Assembly: GCA_038380435.1 (NCBI GenBank)
Contig: JAWZYU010000019.1
Span: 29,413,801-29,477,800 of the forward strand
Direction of reading: 5' to 3'
DNA length: 64,000 bases
From: Ryuthela nishihirai
Taxonomy: Eukaryota > Arthropoda > Arachnida > Araneae > Heptathelidae
Shown: piece by piece, positions 10,491-20,424 of the stretch
Numbering within the stretch: the first letter of the stretch is position 1
Layout: each line of letters begins with the position of its first letter
Made by a program: the position numbers and the translations under genes
The notes under the pieces: model-generated
Database searches by the model: none
The model's input: only the letters and a program-made list of their open reading frames with translations
What the model was told of the DNA's origin: nothing

Positions 10491-10603
10491 TGCTGAGGTC
10501 CTGTCATCCTCTCAGACCTTCTACTGTGGCATATAAACTGACAGTCTCCTGTCAGACCTCTGTGGCAAGCAGCTGCTTGAGGGGGTATTTATTTTTTTTT
10601 ATT
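10491..10603 (+). mobile_element. SINE-B, 5'-truncated, inserted in LINE
   Basis: Starts at TGCTGAGGTCCTGTCATCC and ends GAGGGGGTATTTATTTTTTT. Flanked by TATAGC at 10485-10490 and 10604-10609. The LINE copy at 43.8 kb lacks it, so the insertion is local. Confidence 0.88.
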
Positions 10604-11165
10604 TATAGCCAAAGTGACTTCGGAATGTGATATAGGGTCATCATTAAAGCCAGTAATGCACCTATTCTTATTACAAACAATGGGAGTAGAAATAATCACA
10701 TTTTTTAGAACTCCTCTGAAATACTCAGCCAATCTAGCCATCACAGAATCCTCATCTTCAATCACCTTGCCATGTTTATCCCTTAATCCATATGTATCTG
10801 TCTGTTTCTTCACGCACAAAACATTAATAATCTGGTATAACCCCCTGTTGTTGTGCTGTCTAACTGCTTCCTCAGCTTTGTCAGCCAAGCAATCAAGCCA
10901 AAGATTCTTATCAGCTCTTAACTAATCTTTTACATGTTTCTTAAGCTCGTTGTAATGCCTTCTGTTAGGAGTGGTAGGGTGTTGATTCATATTAATCCTG
11001 CACTTCCTTGTTTCAAAAATAAGTTCCATAGCCTTATCACTCACAGAATTTTGTTTCCTCTGTTCCCTTTTACCCAAAAGAGTACTGTTGGTTTCAAGAA
11101 AAGCCTGTTTAAACTGATCCATTCTTTCTCAACTTCAGCAGTAAGCAAACCATGATTGTCATAAC
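10589..11165 (-). pseudogene. LINE linker region between endonuclease and reverse transcriptase
   Basis: Minus-strand frames (MDQFKQAFLETNSTLLGK near 11122, then a lysine-rich segment and a RLAEYFRGVLKNV-type segment near 10700) match, in order, the frame at 43212-43577 of the other LINE copy. The region links the two enzymatic domains and has no recognised catalytic motif. It is interrupted by stops and truncated at the hAT-like insertion. Confidence 0.8.
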
Positions 11166-11499
11166 CAGGGGCGTAGCGAAGGAATATGGTTGGGGGAAGT
11201 CCAAAATATTCTAACTCGAGCAAACTTGCTTAGATTTTCTCTGTGGGGGGGGGGGGGGTAAGCCAACTTTTAAGTCTCTCCTACTTTTTTGCCATTTGAC
11301 TTCCAATTTTACCAACTAGCCATAATTTCTCAGAAATATTTCCAATATTTACATTTCGTCTGAATTGTAGCAAATCAGTAGCATGAATTTTTGCCTTGAT
11401 TCGGTCAAATCTCCTTAATTTCACAAAACTAATTCCAATCTTTACATCTCTCCTAAATTTGCCACTTCAAACTTTCAAACTCCCCAATTTTATTTTTTT

Positions 11500-12660
11500 T
11501 TGGAAAATTAAGGGGTGTTGTCAAAATCGAGACAACTTGGCAAATCTGAGGCAGTTTGGAAAATGGAGAGACGGCAAATTTCACAGCAGTTGGCAAAATT
11601 GGAAGCCACTTAGTAAAAACAGGTGAGTTGGCAAAATCTTAGGGAGTTGGTAAAATTCGGAGTGACTTGGTAAAATCTTGGAGAGTTGGCAAAATTCGGA
11701 GTGACGGCAAAATCGTGGGGAGTTGACAAAATTCAGGTGATATGTAAAAATTAGGATTTTTTTCCGTAAAATTATGGCGAGTTGGCAAAATCTAGGCGAG
11801 TTGCCAAAACGTAGGGAATTGGCAAAAACTAGGGGGAGTTGGCCAAAACTAGGGGCAGTTGGCAAAATTCGAAGTGGCTTGGAAAAATCGTAGGGAGTTG
11901 GCAAAATTCAGGTGAGATGTGAAAATTTGGATCTTTTTTTCTGTAAAATTATGGCGAGTTGGCAAAATCTAGGAGAGTTGGTAAAACTTAGGGAGTTGGC
12001 AAAAACTAGGGGCAGTTGGCAAAATTCGGAGTGACTTGGCAAAATCGTGGAGAGTTGACAAAATTCTGGTGAGATGTAAAAATTGCAATCTCTTTTCTGT
12101 AAAATTATGGCGTGTCGGCAAAATCGAGGCAGCTTCGCAATATCTAGGAGAGTTGGAAAATCTTGGGGGAGTTGGCAAAATTCGAATTAACTTGATAAAA
12201 TACGGGCGATTTGTGAAAATTGGGATTGTTTTTGTGAAATTAAGGACAGTTGATAAAAATCGAGAAAACTTTGCAAAATCTAGGGGAGTTGGCAAAATTC
12301 GAAGTCACTTGGTAAAATACAGGGGAGTTGTGAAAATTGTGCCTTTCTTGTGCAATTAAGAAGAGTTGATAAAATTCGAAGTGGCTTGGCAAATTCAGGG
12401 AAGATGTAGAAAATGCAATATTTTCTGTAAAATTACAGCGAATTGGCAAAATCTAGAGTAGTTGGCAAAATTTGAATGTACTTAGTAAAATATAGGCGAG
12501 TTGTGAAAATTGAGATTTGTTTTGTGAAATGAAGGAGTGTTGGATAAATGGAGGAAACTTAACAGAATGTAGGGCAGTTTGCAAAATTCGAATCCACTTG
12601 AAAAATACGGGAGAGTTGTGATAATTGGGATTGGGTTTGTGAAATTCATGGTAGTTGACT
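11500..12660 (+). repeat. Minisatellite core, forward units
   Basis: Dimeric units of about 39 bp: AGTTGGCAAAATTCGGAGTG followed by ACTTGGCAAAATCGTGGGG. They alternate with a longer unit containing 'gatgtaaaaattgggatttttt'. The TTGGCAAAAT word is far better conserved than the spacer. Confidence 0.88.
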
Positions 12661-12666
12661 AAAATC

Positions 12667-13080
12667 GAAGAAAGAATTTCACCTCCACATCTCACCAGAA
12701 TTTTGCCAACTCCCCACGATTTTGCCAAGTCACTCCGAATTTTGTCAACTCCCCAAGATTTTACCAAGTCACTCCGAATTTTGCCAACTCCTCAAGATTT
12801 TGCCAAGTTGTCCCGATTTTGGCAACTCCCCAAGATTTCACCAAGTCACTCCGAATTTTGCCAACTCCCTAAAATTTTGCCAACTCACCTGTTTTTACAA
12901 AGTGGCTTCGAATTTTGCCAACTACTCTAAATTTTGCCATCTCTCCATTTTCCAAACTGCCTTAGATTTGCCAAGTTGCCACGATTTTGACAACTCCCAT
13001 TAATTTTCCAAAAAAAAACAACAACAAATTTTCACAACTCATTTAAATATTTCGAAGTCGCTTCGAATTTTGCCAACTCC
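12667..13080 (-). repeat. Minisatellite, inverted units
   Basis: The same dimer in reverse complement (ATTTTGCCAA every ~20 bp), best kept at 12700-12880. Together with the forward core it makes a large imperfect foldback. Confidence 0.88.
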
Positions 13081-13130
13081 GAGTTACTTTGGGGGGAGCC
13101 TCCCCCCATCCCCCCATGGCTACGCTCCTG

Positions 13131-13950
13131 GTCATAACGATTAAGTAGCCTATCATTGTATGCTTTGGCTATATCTGGATCTTTCAGACCTTCAGTATTG
13201 AAGGTAATTTTATTAACCTTAAGCACAACAGTTCTTAAACTTGAACTGCAAGACACTTTTTACCAGTTAATGATCAGACCCAATTTCGGCTCCCTGTATA
13301 ATCTGGTATTCCTAACTGCAAATGGTTGAACTAACCCATTTGCTGTTAATTAAAAGGTAATCTATTATATTCCTGTGCAACCCATCAGGTGCATTATGTA
13401 TATTTATAAATATCTCGGTGTGTTAGTATGTGTTAGTTAGTATGTGTTAGTTATTCGAAAACAATTAAGTTTACTTACTTGTAGGAGACGTTGCCCATTG
13501 CCATTGGAACAACCAATGCCAAAGGGACCTAAAACTCCTTCTCAAGATTAGAGTCAGTATTAACTTTAGCATTTGAAAACACCTAGCACAAGAGAAATAT
13601 CTCGTTTCTTCACAGAATTTAAAATATCCTTAAACTTGTTGTAAAACGCATCCTTCTGGTTCTCATCAGAGTCTTTTGTGGGGGCATAACAGCAGATGAC
13701 ATTCAAGTCTTTAATTTTTGTTTTAAATTTTGCTGCAAGAAATCTTTCATTAATGCAGTCATATCCTAGAAGAGCATCTGAGAAGCAAACCTACACCTGG
13801 AGATGCTTTCCATCCTCCCTGCCTGAAAAGAGAAATTTAAACTTTTAAGTATCTCACCTTTACCTGTCCATCTGATCTCTTCCAGCCTAGAATATCTAGG
13901 TTATAACGCTGGAATTCCTACGTGAGGACATCAAAAGAATAATCTCTATG
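13131..13950 (-). pseudogene. LINE endonuclease region, decayed
   Basis: Read on the minus strand this aligns, block by block, with 42480-43200 of the other LINE copy (for example the 'catctgctgttatgccccc' segment at about 13690-13670, matching the YAPTED endonuclease box). Frames are broken by many stops and frameshifts. A short GTGTTAGTTAGTAT duplication lies at 13430-13450. Confidence 0.75.
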
Positions 13951-14082
13951 TAAAGTCCTCATGTTCCAAGTATATGCAGAGAGAAAATGATTAGTAGGAT
14001 TTTTAAAACAACTATGTATATTGAGAGAGATAGGGCCAACAATATCAAAGAGTCCCCTGACTGCATGTATGCGGCAAAGACC

Positions 14083-14370
14083 TATTCCTTCTCCTCTAAA
14101 GGCTGAAATCACCTATGCTGATAGGAACGTCACGCATCGCTTTTTCAAGTGGACCTTTTCAAGGACTTGCCTGAGACACATTACTCCAGTTTGGGATTGG
14201 CGATGCCCAACTAGCTAAGTGAGGGTTGAGGTTCTCCCACTGCTAAAGGTTGAAGCCACTCATGCTGGTAGGAACTTCAGGTACTACAATTCAAGTGAAC
14301 CTTTTAAAGAGCTGTAGACCTGCCTGAAACACATTACTCCAATTTAGTATTGACGATGCCCAACTAGCTA
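14083..14370 (-). repeat. LINE 5' UTR, two ~148-bp tandem units
   Basis: The two units share TTCTCC-C-CTAAAGG-TGAA, ATGCTG-TAGGAAC, AGTGAACCTTTT-AA and CACATTACTCCA-TTT-G, then GATGCCCAACTAGCTAAG. Tandem 5' UTR monomers often carry the internal promoter of non-LTR elements; that role is inferred here. Confidence 0.8.
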
Positions 14371-14634
14371 AGAGAGTCTGATCAGGATTATCCACCAGGT
14401 GATATAAGGTATCCCGTGCCTCAATTCACTTAGGCCTGGCAACTCACAAGCAAACAGAAAACAAAGCGGCAGATTCTCCTTCAACAGAGGCCCACCAGTA
14501 CAGCAAGTCCAATCAAGCTTAAATACATAAACCACTTCAGTCTATTGGGTATATATCCTGTACGATTTCTTCTGTTCGTAAGTTATTACAAGCAAATCCT
14601 CCAGATGTCTGTCAAAGCATTCTACCTTTGCATA

Positions 14635-14794
14635 GGGAGCCACTGCTTAGTATCCCATCCTTTACAAGTCCATAAGTGTATTCTTTCTCACAGGCAGGGT
14701 GGGAAGGAATTAGAGGAGCTGAATCTCAACGCTGGCCCAGATGGAACTCAAACGGGGAACTGAAGATTACGACAGTGAGATAACCCCCGCCTCT
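14635..14794 (-). mobile_element. SINE-A fragment, 5' part
   Basis: Minus-strand head (GGCGGGGGTTATCTCAC at the right, degraded B box) through the 'gggatactaagc' block. Its 3' half is missing. Confidence 0.75.
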
Positions 14795-15894
14795 ATTCGA
14801 CATTGATAGTAATGGTACTGACACGATAGAATAGTGATTATTCGACCTATAGAGAATTGATGTTGAACTTTAAAAAAAAAAAATCCTGTAATTCCTTTAG
14901 GTGAAATGATAAACGGGAAAATTTCTCCGTCACGATAAGTAAATGATAATCAAAACAAATACACTTGTATCGTAGTAATGCGAAGCCAAAATCGCTCAAA
15001 ATGAATAATTTAGACAAACAACAATTAAACTAATTGATAATCAAGAAATAACTTAAAGATTGCTTTATTACATTGTCATTCTCTTAAACTTACTAAGACA
15101 ACATCAACCCACAGACTCGAATGTTAAAATTTTAAGGATGTAAGGAAATCATAATAAAAGACATTAACAAAATGCACGATTTAGCCACTGAGCTCTGGGA
15201 GCTAGCTCTTTTCCGTCAAATTGGGATTATAAGCTATATCTATGAAATCTCTAGGGGCGCTACCTACATTTCGGATAGAGACAGCAAAGTTGTAATAATT
15301 GTTCTTAGAAATATAGTTAACACGCTTTATCAGCGTTGTTCAATGCAAGTTTCAATAGCAGAGCAAACCACAAATATCGTTCCTGTAAACATCGGATTTA
15401 TCAACGGATTGCTGAAAAAGCAAATGTTCTATGTTCACAGGCACTTGTACGTAATAAATAACACACAAATAAAATATTCTTATTATTTTTGATGCATTCG
15501 TTAATTAACCCAATGTTAAAACTTTAAATATTTCATTTCTTTTTAAACATTCTAATTTAGCATTTTTCCAGCCTAATCACTAAAATTCATGAACTAAAAG
15601 CGACCGGAAGGCGGATTTCTGTGATCACTTGCATTTTTCTGCGATGTATAATGCCGATTTTCTGTGGACGCTTCTATCCTTCTGGCTTTTAGCTGACAAC
15701 TTCTTTGCTACTTCCATACTTCTGTCTTATACAATGGTGATTTATGTGGTCATTGCTACTATTCTGGTGTGCAGTATGCAGGTTTTTGTAGCCACTTTAA
15801 TTCTGGCATGTAGAATGACTATTTTTGTATCATTTCTTTTGCAGAATAGCGATTTCTGTGATTCCTTCTATTCTACTGGAGCAAGTTTTTCCAG
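14795..15894. other. Unassigned sequence
   Basis: AT-rich, no recognised repeat. A 106-codon frame at 15172-15492 (+) has no motif I recognise, no splice context and ordinary low-complexity composition, so I do not call it a gene. 15629-15898 shows loose internal repetition of 'ttctgtgatc/ttctgtgg' words. Confidence 0.4.
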
Positions 15895-16280
15895 CTAGGA
15901 TTAGCTGCTCAGTCTGTAGCGCGCAGGACTCGTAATCTGCAGTTCCCAGGTTCGCGTCCCTTCTGGCCAAACGTTGAGATTTATCTCTGTAAACCTCCAC
16001 TCTGCTTTTAGGTCAATAGGGGATATCGATGGGCTTAGAAAGCCCGTTGGATGGGACGTAAAGCCATGGATCAGTATATGATCATGTAAGCCATGGATCA
16101 GTGTAAGGGTCACAACCTGAGAATGTTAAAGAACACGCAGGATGACCTTGAAGAGAGATTATCATGTGTCTGCTAACAGCTGTCCATTGGGTTCCCCTCT
16201 CTAAGTCCCGGGGTCCATGTGGCCTGTCAATTTCACCCATTGTATGCAAAAGAGTGCTGCTCAGGGGTAAAACAATCCAA
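15895..16280 (+). mobile_element. SINE-A, full length, moderately diverged
   Basis: Head TTAGCTGCTCAGTCTGTAGC, B box GGTTCGCGTCCC, tail GGTAAAACAATCCAA. A 'ccatggatcagt' block is duplicated in the middle (16064-16075 and 16091-16102). Confidence 0.88.
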
Positions 16281-16624
16281 CGTTTCAGTGGGCAGCGAAG
16301 TCTTTGGAAAGAGCTCCAGCACGATACTTTGAATTTTCGCACAATAAATAAAGCAAGAAACAAATTATGTTTTGAAGCGGATTCATGTACTAAAAGCAGC
16401 AGAACCAATTTTTAAAATGCACGTAGCTTGGAAGGCTCTTTTCTTTAAGCACAGTATAAATATACACTGGTTTCCGTAAATTAAGAAACAACCCTTACGT
16501 TATTTCAATGGAAAACTAACATCAAAGCAGAACTCTATAATTTCTTTTTTTTTTTGAAAAATGTGATAGCAGTTAAAGATCTCAAAATATATAAATATCT
16601 CGATTTTCAACAATATTCGTTCAG

Positions 16625-16714
16625 TATCCTCTCAGACCTTCTACTTTGGCATATAAACTGACAGGCTCCTGTCAGACCTCTGTGGCAAGCAGCTGTTTGA
16701 GGGGGTATTTTTTT
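16625..16714 (+). mobile_element. SINE-B, 5'-truncated
   Basis: Begins TATCCTCTCAGACCTTCTAC and ends at GAGGGGGTATTTTTTTT. It is immediately followed by a second, complete SINE-B. Confidence 0.88.
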
Positions 16715-16726
16715 TTATTAAATGAG

Positions 16727-16942
16727 CTCCCGTCCAGTGCCGAGTGGTTTGCGCGCTTGGTTACTGATCTAAGGGACCTGGGTTCGAGCCCCGGGCAAGA
16801 CATGGATGCTTGTGTTGTTTTTCTCCTGAGGTCCCGTCATCCTTACCGACCTTCTACTGTGGCGAATTAAACTGACAGGCCTCTATGGCAAACATCTGCT
16901 TGGTGGTGGTGGGGTATTTACATTTACTTTTTTTTAATATAT
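16727..16942 (+). mobile_element. SINE-B, full length, with 12-bp TSD
   Basis: The tRNA-like head (CCGAGTGGTTTGCGCGCTTG, then B box GGTTCGAGCCCC) resembles class II Ser/Leu-type tRNAs. The body contains 'aaactgacaggcctctatgg' and the tail is a T-rich run. Flanked by TTATTAAATGAG at 16715-16726 and 16943-16954, exact. Confidence 0.92.
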
Positions 16943-17108
16943 TTATTAAATGAGTTATGGAAGTTTGAACATTTAACAACAGTCACAAAAATTGACTTCA
17001 GAAGTTAATTAAAACTTATTAATAAATATTGTATGAAAGTATTTAATATAAATGTATGTATTAGAAATTTGTGCAAAGAATTCTTTCAGTAATTTTTCAT
17101 CAGTTTTG

Positions 17109-17193
17109 TACACTGTCGTATCAGAATAATATGACCCCCTGCCATACATGTAATATTGTAGGTGGTCATATTATTCTGATACGACGGTGTATA
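17109..17193. mobile_element. 85-bp palindromic MITE
   Basis: TACACTGTCGTATCAGAATA at the left is matched, in complement, by TATTCTGATACGACGGTGTA at the right, continuing through ATATGACC/GGTCATAT. The ~30-bp arms have about two mismatches and surround a ~25-bp loop. TA at both ends fits the TA target of Tc1/mariner elements, so this is probably a stripped-down derivative of one. Confidence 0.85.
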
Positions 17194-17210
17194 AGTCTCT
17201 TAAGACTGGC

Positions 17211-17424
17211 ATTAAATAAAAATAAATAATAAATAAATACCCCCTCAAGCAGCTGCTTGCCACAGAGGTCTGACAGGAGCCTGTCAGTTTATATGCCACA
17301 GTAGGAGACCTGAGAGGATGGCAGGACCTCAGCAGAAAAACGACACACACATCCATGCCTAATCCGGGGCTCGAACCCGGGTCCCTTAGATCAGTAGCCA
17401 AGCGTGCTAACCACTTGGCTTGCT
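17211..17424 (-). mobile_element. SINE-B, full length
   Basis: Tail complement AATAAATACCCCCTCAAGCA at the left, body, then the tRNA-like head GAACCCGGGTCCCTTAGATC and GCGTGCTAACCACTTGGC at the right. Confidence 0.92.
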
Positions 17425-17571
17425 GTTGTTAAATATTCAAACTTTCATAACTCATTAAACATTGAGCGAATATTGTTGAAAAATATTGTTGGAAGTTACA
17501 GAGCTTCGACGTTAGCTTCCCATTAACATAACCTACGATTATTCCTTAATTTATGGAAATCAGGGTAAATT

Positions 17572-18832
17572 ATATGACCTAAGGGAAAAAAAACCTGAAA
17601 ATCAACAAGGTCGTCGTTTACTTTATTAAATTTCACAATAATTAAACAATTTGCAATTTTCAACCATTTCTACTTCAATATTATCGCTAACTTTGATATA
17701 ATTTTGTTTCTTAAATACTGAAAGTTATTGGTGGAAATCAAGATTCAAATAGATTTCATTGAGATCTTTAAATTATCTTCAATCACAGTTTTTCATTAAA
17801 AAAAGACTATTTCGGAAGTTACAGAGTTCTGTATTTGAGTTTACTATCGACATAACACAAAACTCTACCTAATAAAGTGAACTCCGAGTTAATACATAAT
17901 GATTCAATTTTCCCTTTTCATTCCCCACTCTTCCTCTCAAGATTAACTCCCAACACGCTGACATTTTGAAAATAATCGGCTAACTTTATCCCTATTTAGA
18001 TATGCGAGAAGGATATTTAATGCGCTTTCCTTGCGGTTCAAGTAACAAACAAGTTCTCCCCAAAGTTACCGCTGTCACTGTATCTAATTTCTCATATTCT
18101 AAGATGAAGTTTTCACGCGAACATCCTTCATTTCTTTGTCTGCATTCCCCTCTTTCCCTTCCCTTCAACTCCTCCTCCTCCTCCCCCATGCAGCTTGTCT
18201 CACAGACATCGGAGTCTGTTGCACCCGCTCCCTTTGTGGACTGTTGTTACTCCCTCACAGCGCAAAATTCGCAGCACGCACAGCCTTGCTTTCTACTCAG
18301 CAGTGATCACACCTCGTGCGGCCGTAATTTCGTGTTGCTCAACCCCCCTCCCCCCACACACACTCTGCCCAAACCCCCATCATCTTTACTGCCTTCTCTA
18401 TTCATCACTGTCCACGGCAAACAAACGAGATGATCGTGGGCCACGTAAATGCTTCATTAATAGAGGAATCCGGAGGAAGAAGAACAATGCCGGGAATTTG
18501 TATCGTTTCCACTCTTGAAGGCGCGTCTGTTCGGAAATGTTTCGTTAAGTATGACGTCACTGCTTACTCTTGTCCACCATCATCTCTCTTCAACTTCAGC
18601 AGGCATCTTGATTCCGCCTGTTTCTATTCCTCACACTCTTCACTGGAGTTTAATATGTATGGTAAATCATTTTCTCCAACAGATGTCATTTTGGAAGTGA
18701 GGCCTTTGTTTTGCCAGTCGAGGATATAAGCCAATGGTTGTCAAACTGAGAACTTAGCTTTCTTCTGTTATTTGGGGCTACAAGTTATTATTGAGACAGG
18801 GAAGTACTTTTATATACATGAATAGGAGTGAA
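17572..18832. other. Unassigned sequence, part CT-rich
   Basis: 17760-17870 resembles one arm of the foldback element at 16471-17571 (GGAAGTTACAGAGTTCTGTA at 17815-17834). 18110-18420 is CT-rich with several overlapping frames (up to 143 codons at 18002-18433) of low-complexity Ser/Pro composition. I see no domain and no splice-supported exon. Confidence 0.4.
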
Positions 18833-18862
18833 CAACTTCTATATATATGTATATAGAAGTTG
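18833..18862. repeat. Perfect 13-bp inverted repeat
   Basis: CAACTTCTATATA and TATATAGAAGTTG around TATG. It is one of many CAACTTCTA words between 18830 and 19620. Confidence 0.95.
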
Positions 18863-18896
18863 AGTAGATGGGGGAACAATTACAGGCAGTTATAAA

Positions 18897-19026
18897 AAAA
18901 AATTAAATAAATACCCCCTCAAGCAGCTGCTTGCCACAGAGATCTGACAGGAGCCTGTCAGTTTATATGCCATAGTAGAAGGTCTGAAAGGATGGCAGGA
19001 CCTCAGCAGAAAAACGACACAAACAG
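18897..19026 (-). mobile_element. SINE-B, 5'-truncated
   Basis: From AATACCCCCTCAAGCAGCTG to GCAGAAAAACGACACAAAC; the tRNA-like head is absent. Confidence 0.88.
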
Positions 19027-19620
19027 AGTGGGGAAACTTCTATATTAATGTGTAGAGGCATGAAACTTCTACGTACGCTTTGAGGTGGATTGTTTAATCT
19101 CTGAGCGGCACTCTTTGGCACATAATGATCTAAATGGCCAGGTGACAAAGACCCCAATGTCTCAGAGAAGGTTGCGAGAAGGGGACCCACTGAACAGCTG
19201 TTAGGAGTCAAATGGGAGCCTCCCGTCAAGGACATCCAGCTTACTCTTTAATGTTCACAGGATATGACTCTCCTGTATACGGCGCCACAGCTTAACATCC
19301 CATCCAACGGACGGCAGCCTTTCCAAGCTCCTATATGCGCTTACAGGGTGGACAACTTCTACTTATACATAGAATGAACCTATATATACATGTATGCTCT
19401 ATACATTTACATGTAGAGTTCTACGTATAGAATGTGCATATGCATGTGTAGAGATGGACAACTTCCACATATATATGAGGGGGGGGGAGCAAACAATTTG
19501 TACCTATTTGTATAGAGGGTGGGAGACTTCTATATGTGGTGGACAACTTCTACATACATTGGGTGGCAAATTCTACATAATGTGTAGGGCGTGGATGATT
19601 TCTATATATTTAAGGGTTGG
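19027..19620. repeat. Degenerate ACTTCTA(C/T)AT repeat, split by SINE-A
   Basis: Words such as GACAACTTCTACATA and ACTTCTATAT, often with GTGTAGAG or GTATAGAG, recur at irregular 30-60 bp spacing from 18830 and on either side of the SINE-A piece at 19087. They account for the 86-codon frame at 19394-19654. Confidence 0.7.
19087..19332 (-). mobile_element. SINE-A, tRNA-like head missing
   Basis: Minus-strand 3' two-thirds, from GGATTGTTTAATCTCTGAGC to the 'ggacggcagcctttccaag' block. Confidence 0.88.
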
Positions 19621-19639
19621 TCCAGATCTGGAAAAAATT

Positions 19640-20424
19640 CGGAAGGAGGGGTAGCATTTAAATGGGTTAGATAGAATCGTTTAGAACGCCGTTCCGATAT
19701 CTCTTTTTTTCTCTTTAAATTACTCACTCTCGCCATATAACGTAAGATTATTTTACTTAGTTTTTCGTGACCTTAAAAAATCATTCGAAATATATATATA
19801 ATATAAAGTTTTTAATTATTTTTCCCTACATTCTGATTATTAAATTTCTGCAGGGGGGCGAGTTGCAAGAGAAGGGGGGTCATAATAACCCCCAGAAATT
19901 CGAATCAGTTAAGAGTAAGAATTCAGTTTCGTTTGAAGGCCACAGATTATCAATCTAAGTTAAAGTATTACTGCTGATTGTGTTTTATTTTGACAATTAT
20001 TGATCATAATCGCAGATTATTAAACATTTTTTATTGGAGGAAAATAAAATCAAGTCAACAACAGCACAGTCGTAGAGTTATAGAGAAAGGAGTGTGGCTG
20101 GGGGGGGGGGGAGGCCATTGCCAGTTGGCCATCTTTGATGTAAAACTCTTTCTCTCTTTTTGTGGTAACAAACCAAAAGATCTCTCTGAACCGAATTTTT
20201 CACTCGTTTTCGAAAAAATCAAAACCACTATTGGTTCCAGTTTGTCGTTTGTTCTTTAGTAGGGATTAAACGTTTTCTGTTTTTAATTAATTTAAAAATT
20301 TTAAATTATTATTGTTAAATGAAATATTTTGGGGGAGGGTTAGATAGGTACATGTGAAATATTAGGATTACTAGTCTCCTGGCATTCCAATAATTAAAAA
20401 TATACAATTAGAGAACTCTAAATT
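19640..20424. other. Unassigned sequence
   Basis: AT-rich with an 11-12 G run near 20100. No repeat or coding motif recognised. Confidence 0.45.

Larger units (their letters stand above)
11166..13130 (-). mobile_element. hAT-like element filled with minisatellite (copy 2, intact ends)
   Basis: Ends CAGGGGCGTAGC (left) and, as the reverse complement of the right end, CAGGAGCGTAGC (11 of 12 identical). Flanked by the perfect 8-bp duplication GTCATAAC at 11158-11165 and 13131-13138. The uninterrupted LINE copy at 43.2 kb shows the empty site (TATGACAGTCATGG). Inside, after short G/C-rich subterminal runs, nearly everything is a TTGGCAAAAT minisatellite. Units are complement-oriented at 11280-11480 and 12670-13080 but forward-oriented at 11500-12660, so the core is inverted relative to its flanks. 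No transposase frame exists; it is a non-autonomous element. Confidence 0.9.
6985..14525 (-). mobile_element. LINE (RTE/BovB-like), minus strand, interrupted by four insertions
   Basis: One 3.4-3.5 kb non-LTR retrotransposon can be read on the minus strand if four younger insertions are removed: SINE-A (7329-7720), a truncated LINE (7901-9494), SINE-B (10491-10603) and the hAT-like element (11166-13130). From the 5' end (14525) it holds a 5' UTR with two ~148-bp units, an APE-type endonuclease (about 13900-13300, decayed), a linker (11165-10613), a reverse transcriptase (10470-9690) and a C-terminal region with an 'RLRWFGHVA' motif (7265-7083). The 3' end is at 'gccatgggctacggaggtcc' near 7000. 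The plus-strand copy at 41950-45880 is collinear and supports every join. Clade assignment rests on the domain layout and single-ORF size, not on a tree. Confidence 0.88.
16471..17571. mobile_element. Foldback element with nested insertions
   Basis: The left arm (16471-16624 plus 16943-16982) and right arm (17425-17571) are inverted repeats of each other. TTTTCAACAATATTCGTTCA (16602-16621) matches the complement of 17462-17483, and GAGTTATGGAAGTTTGAACA (16952-16971) matches the complement of about 17434-17453. 'aactaacatcaaagcagaactc' pairs with the 'gagcttcgacgttagctt' block. The left arm is split by two SINE-B copies; the loop holds a palindromic MITE and a third SINE-B. No coding capacity. 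Confidence 0.75.

Noticed and set aside
15172..15492. 106-codon frame
   Set aside because: No recognised motif, composition like its surroundings and no exon borders; consistent with chance.
18002..18433. 143-codon frame
   Set aside because: CT-rich, Ser/Pro-rich low complexity with overlapping open frames; no domain, no splice support.
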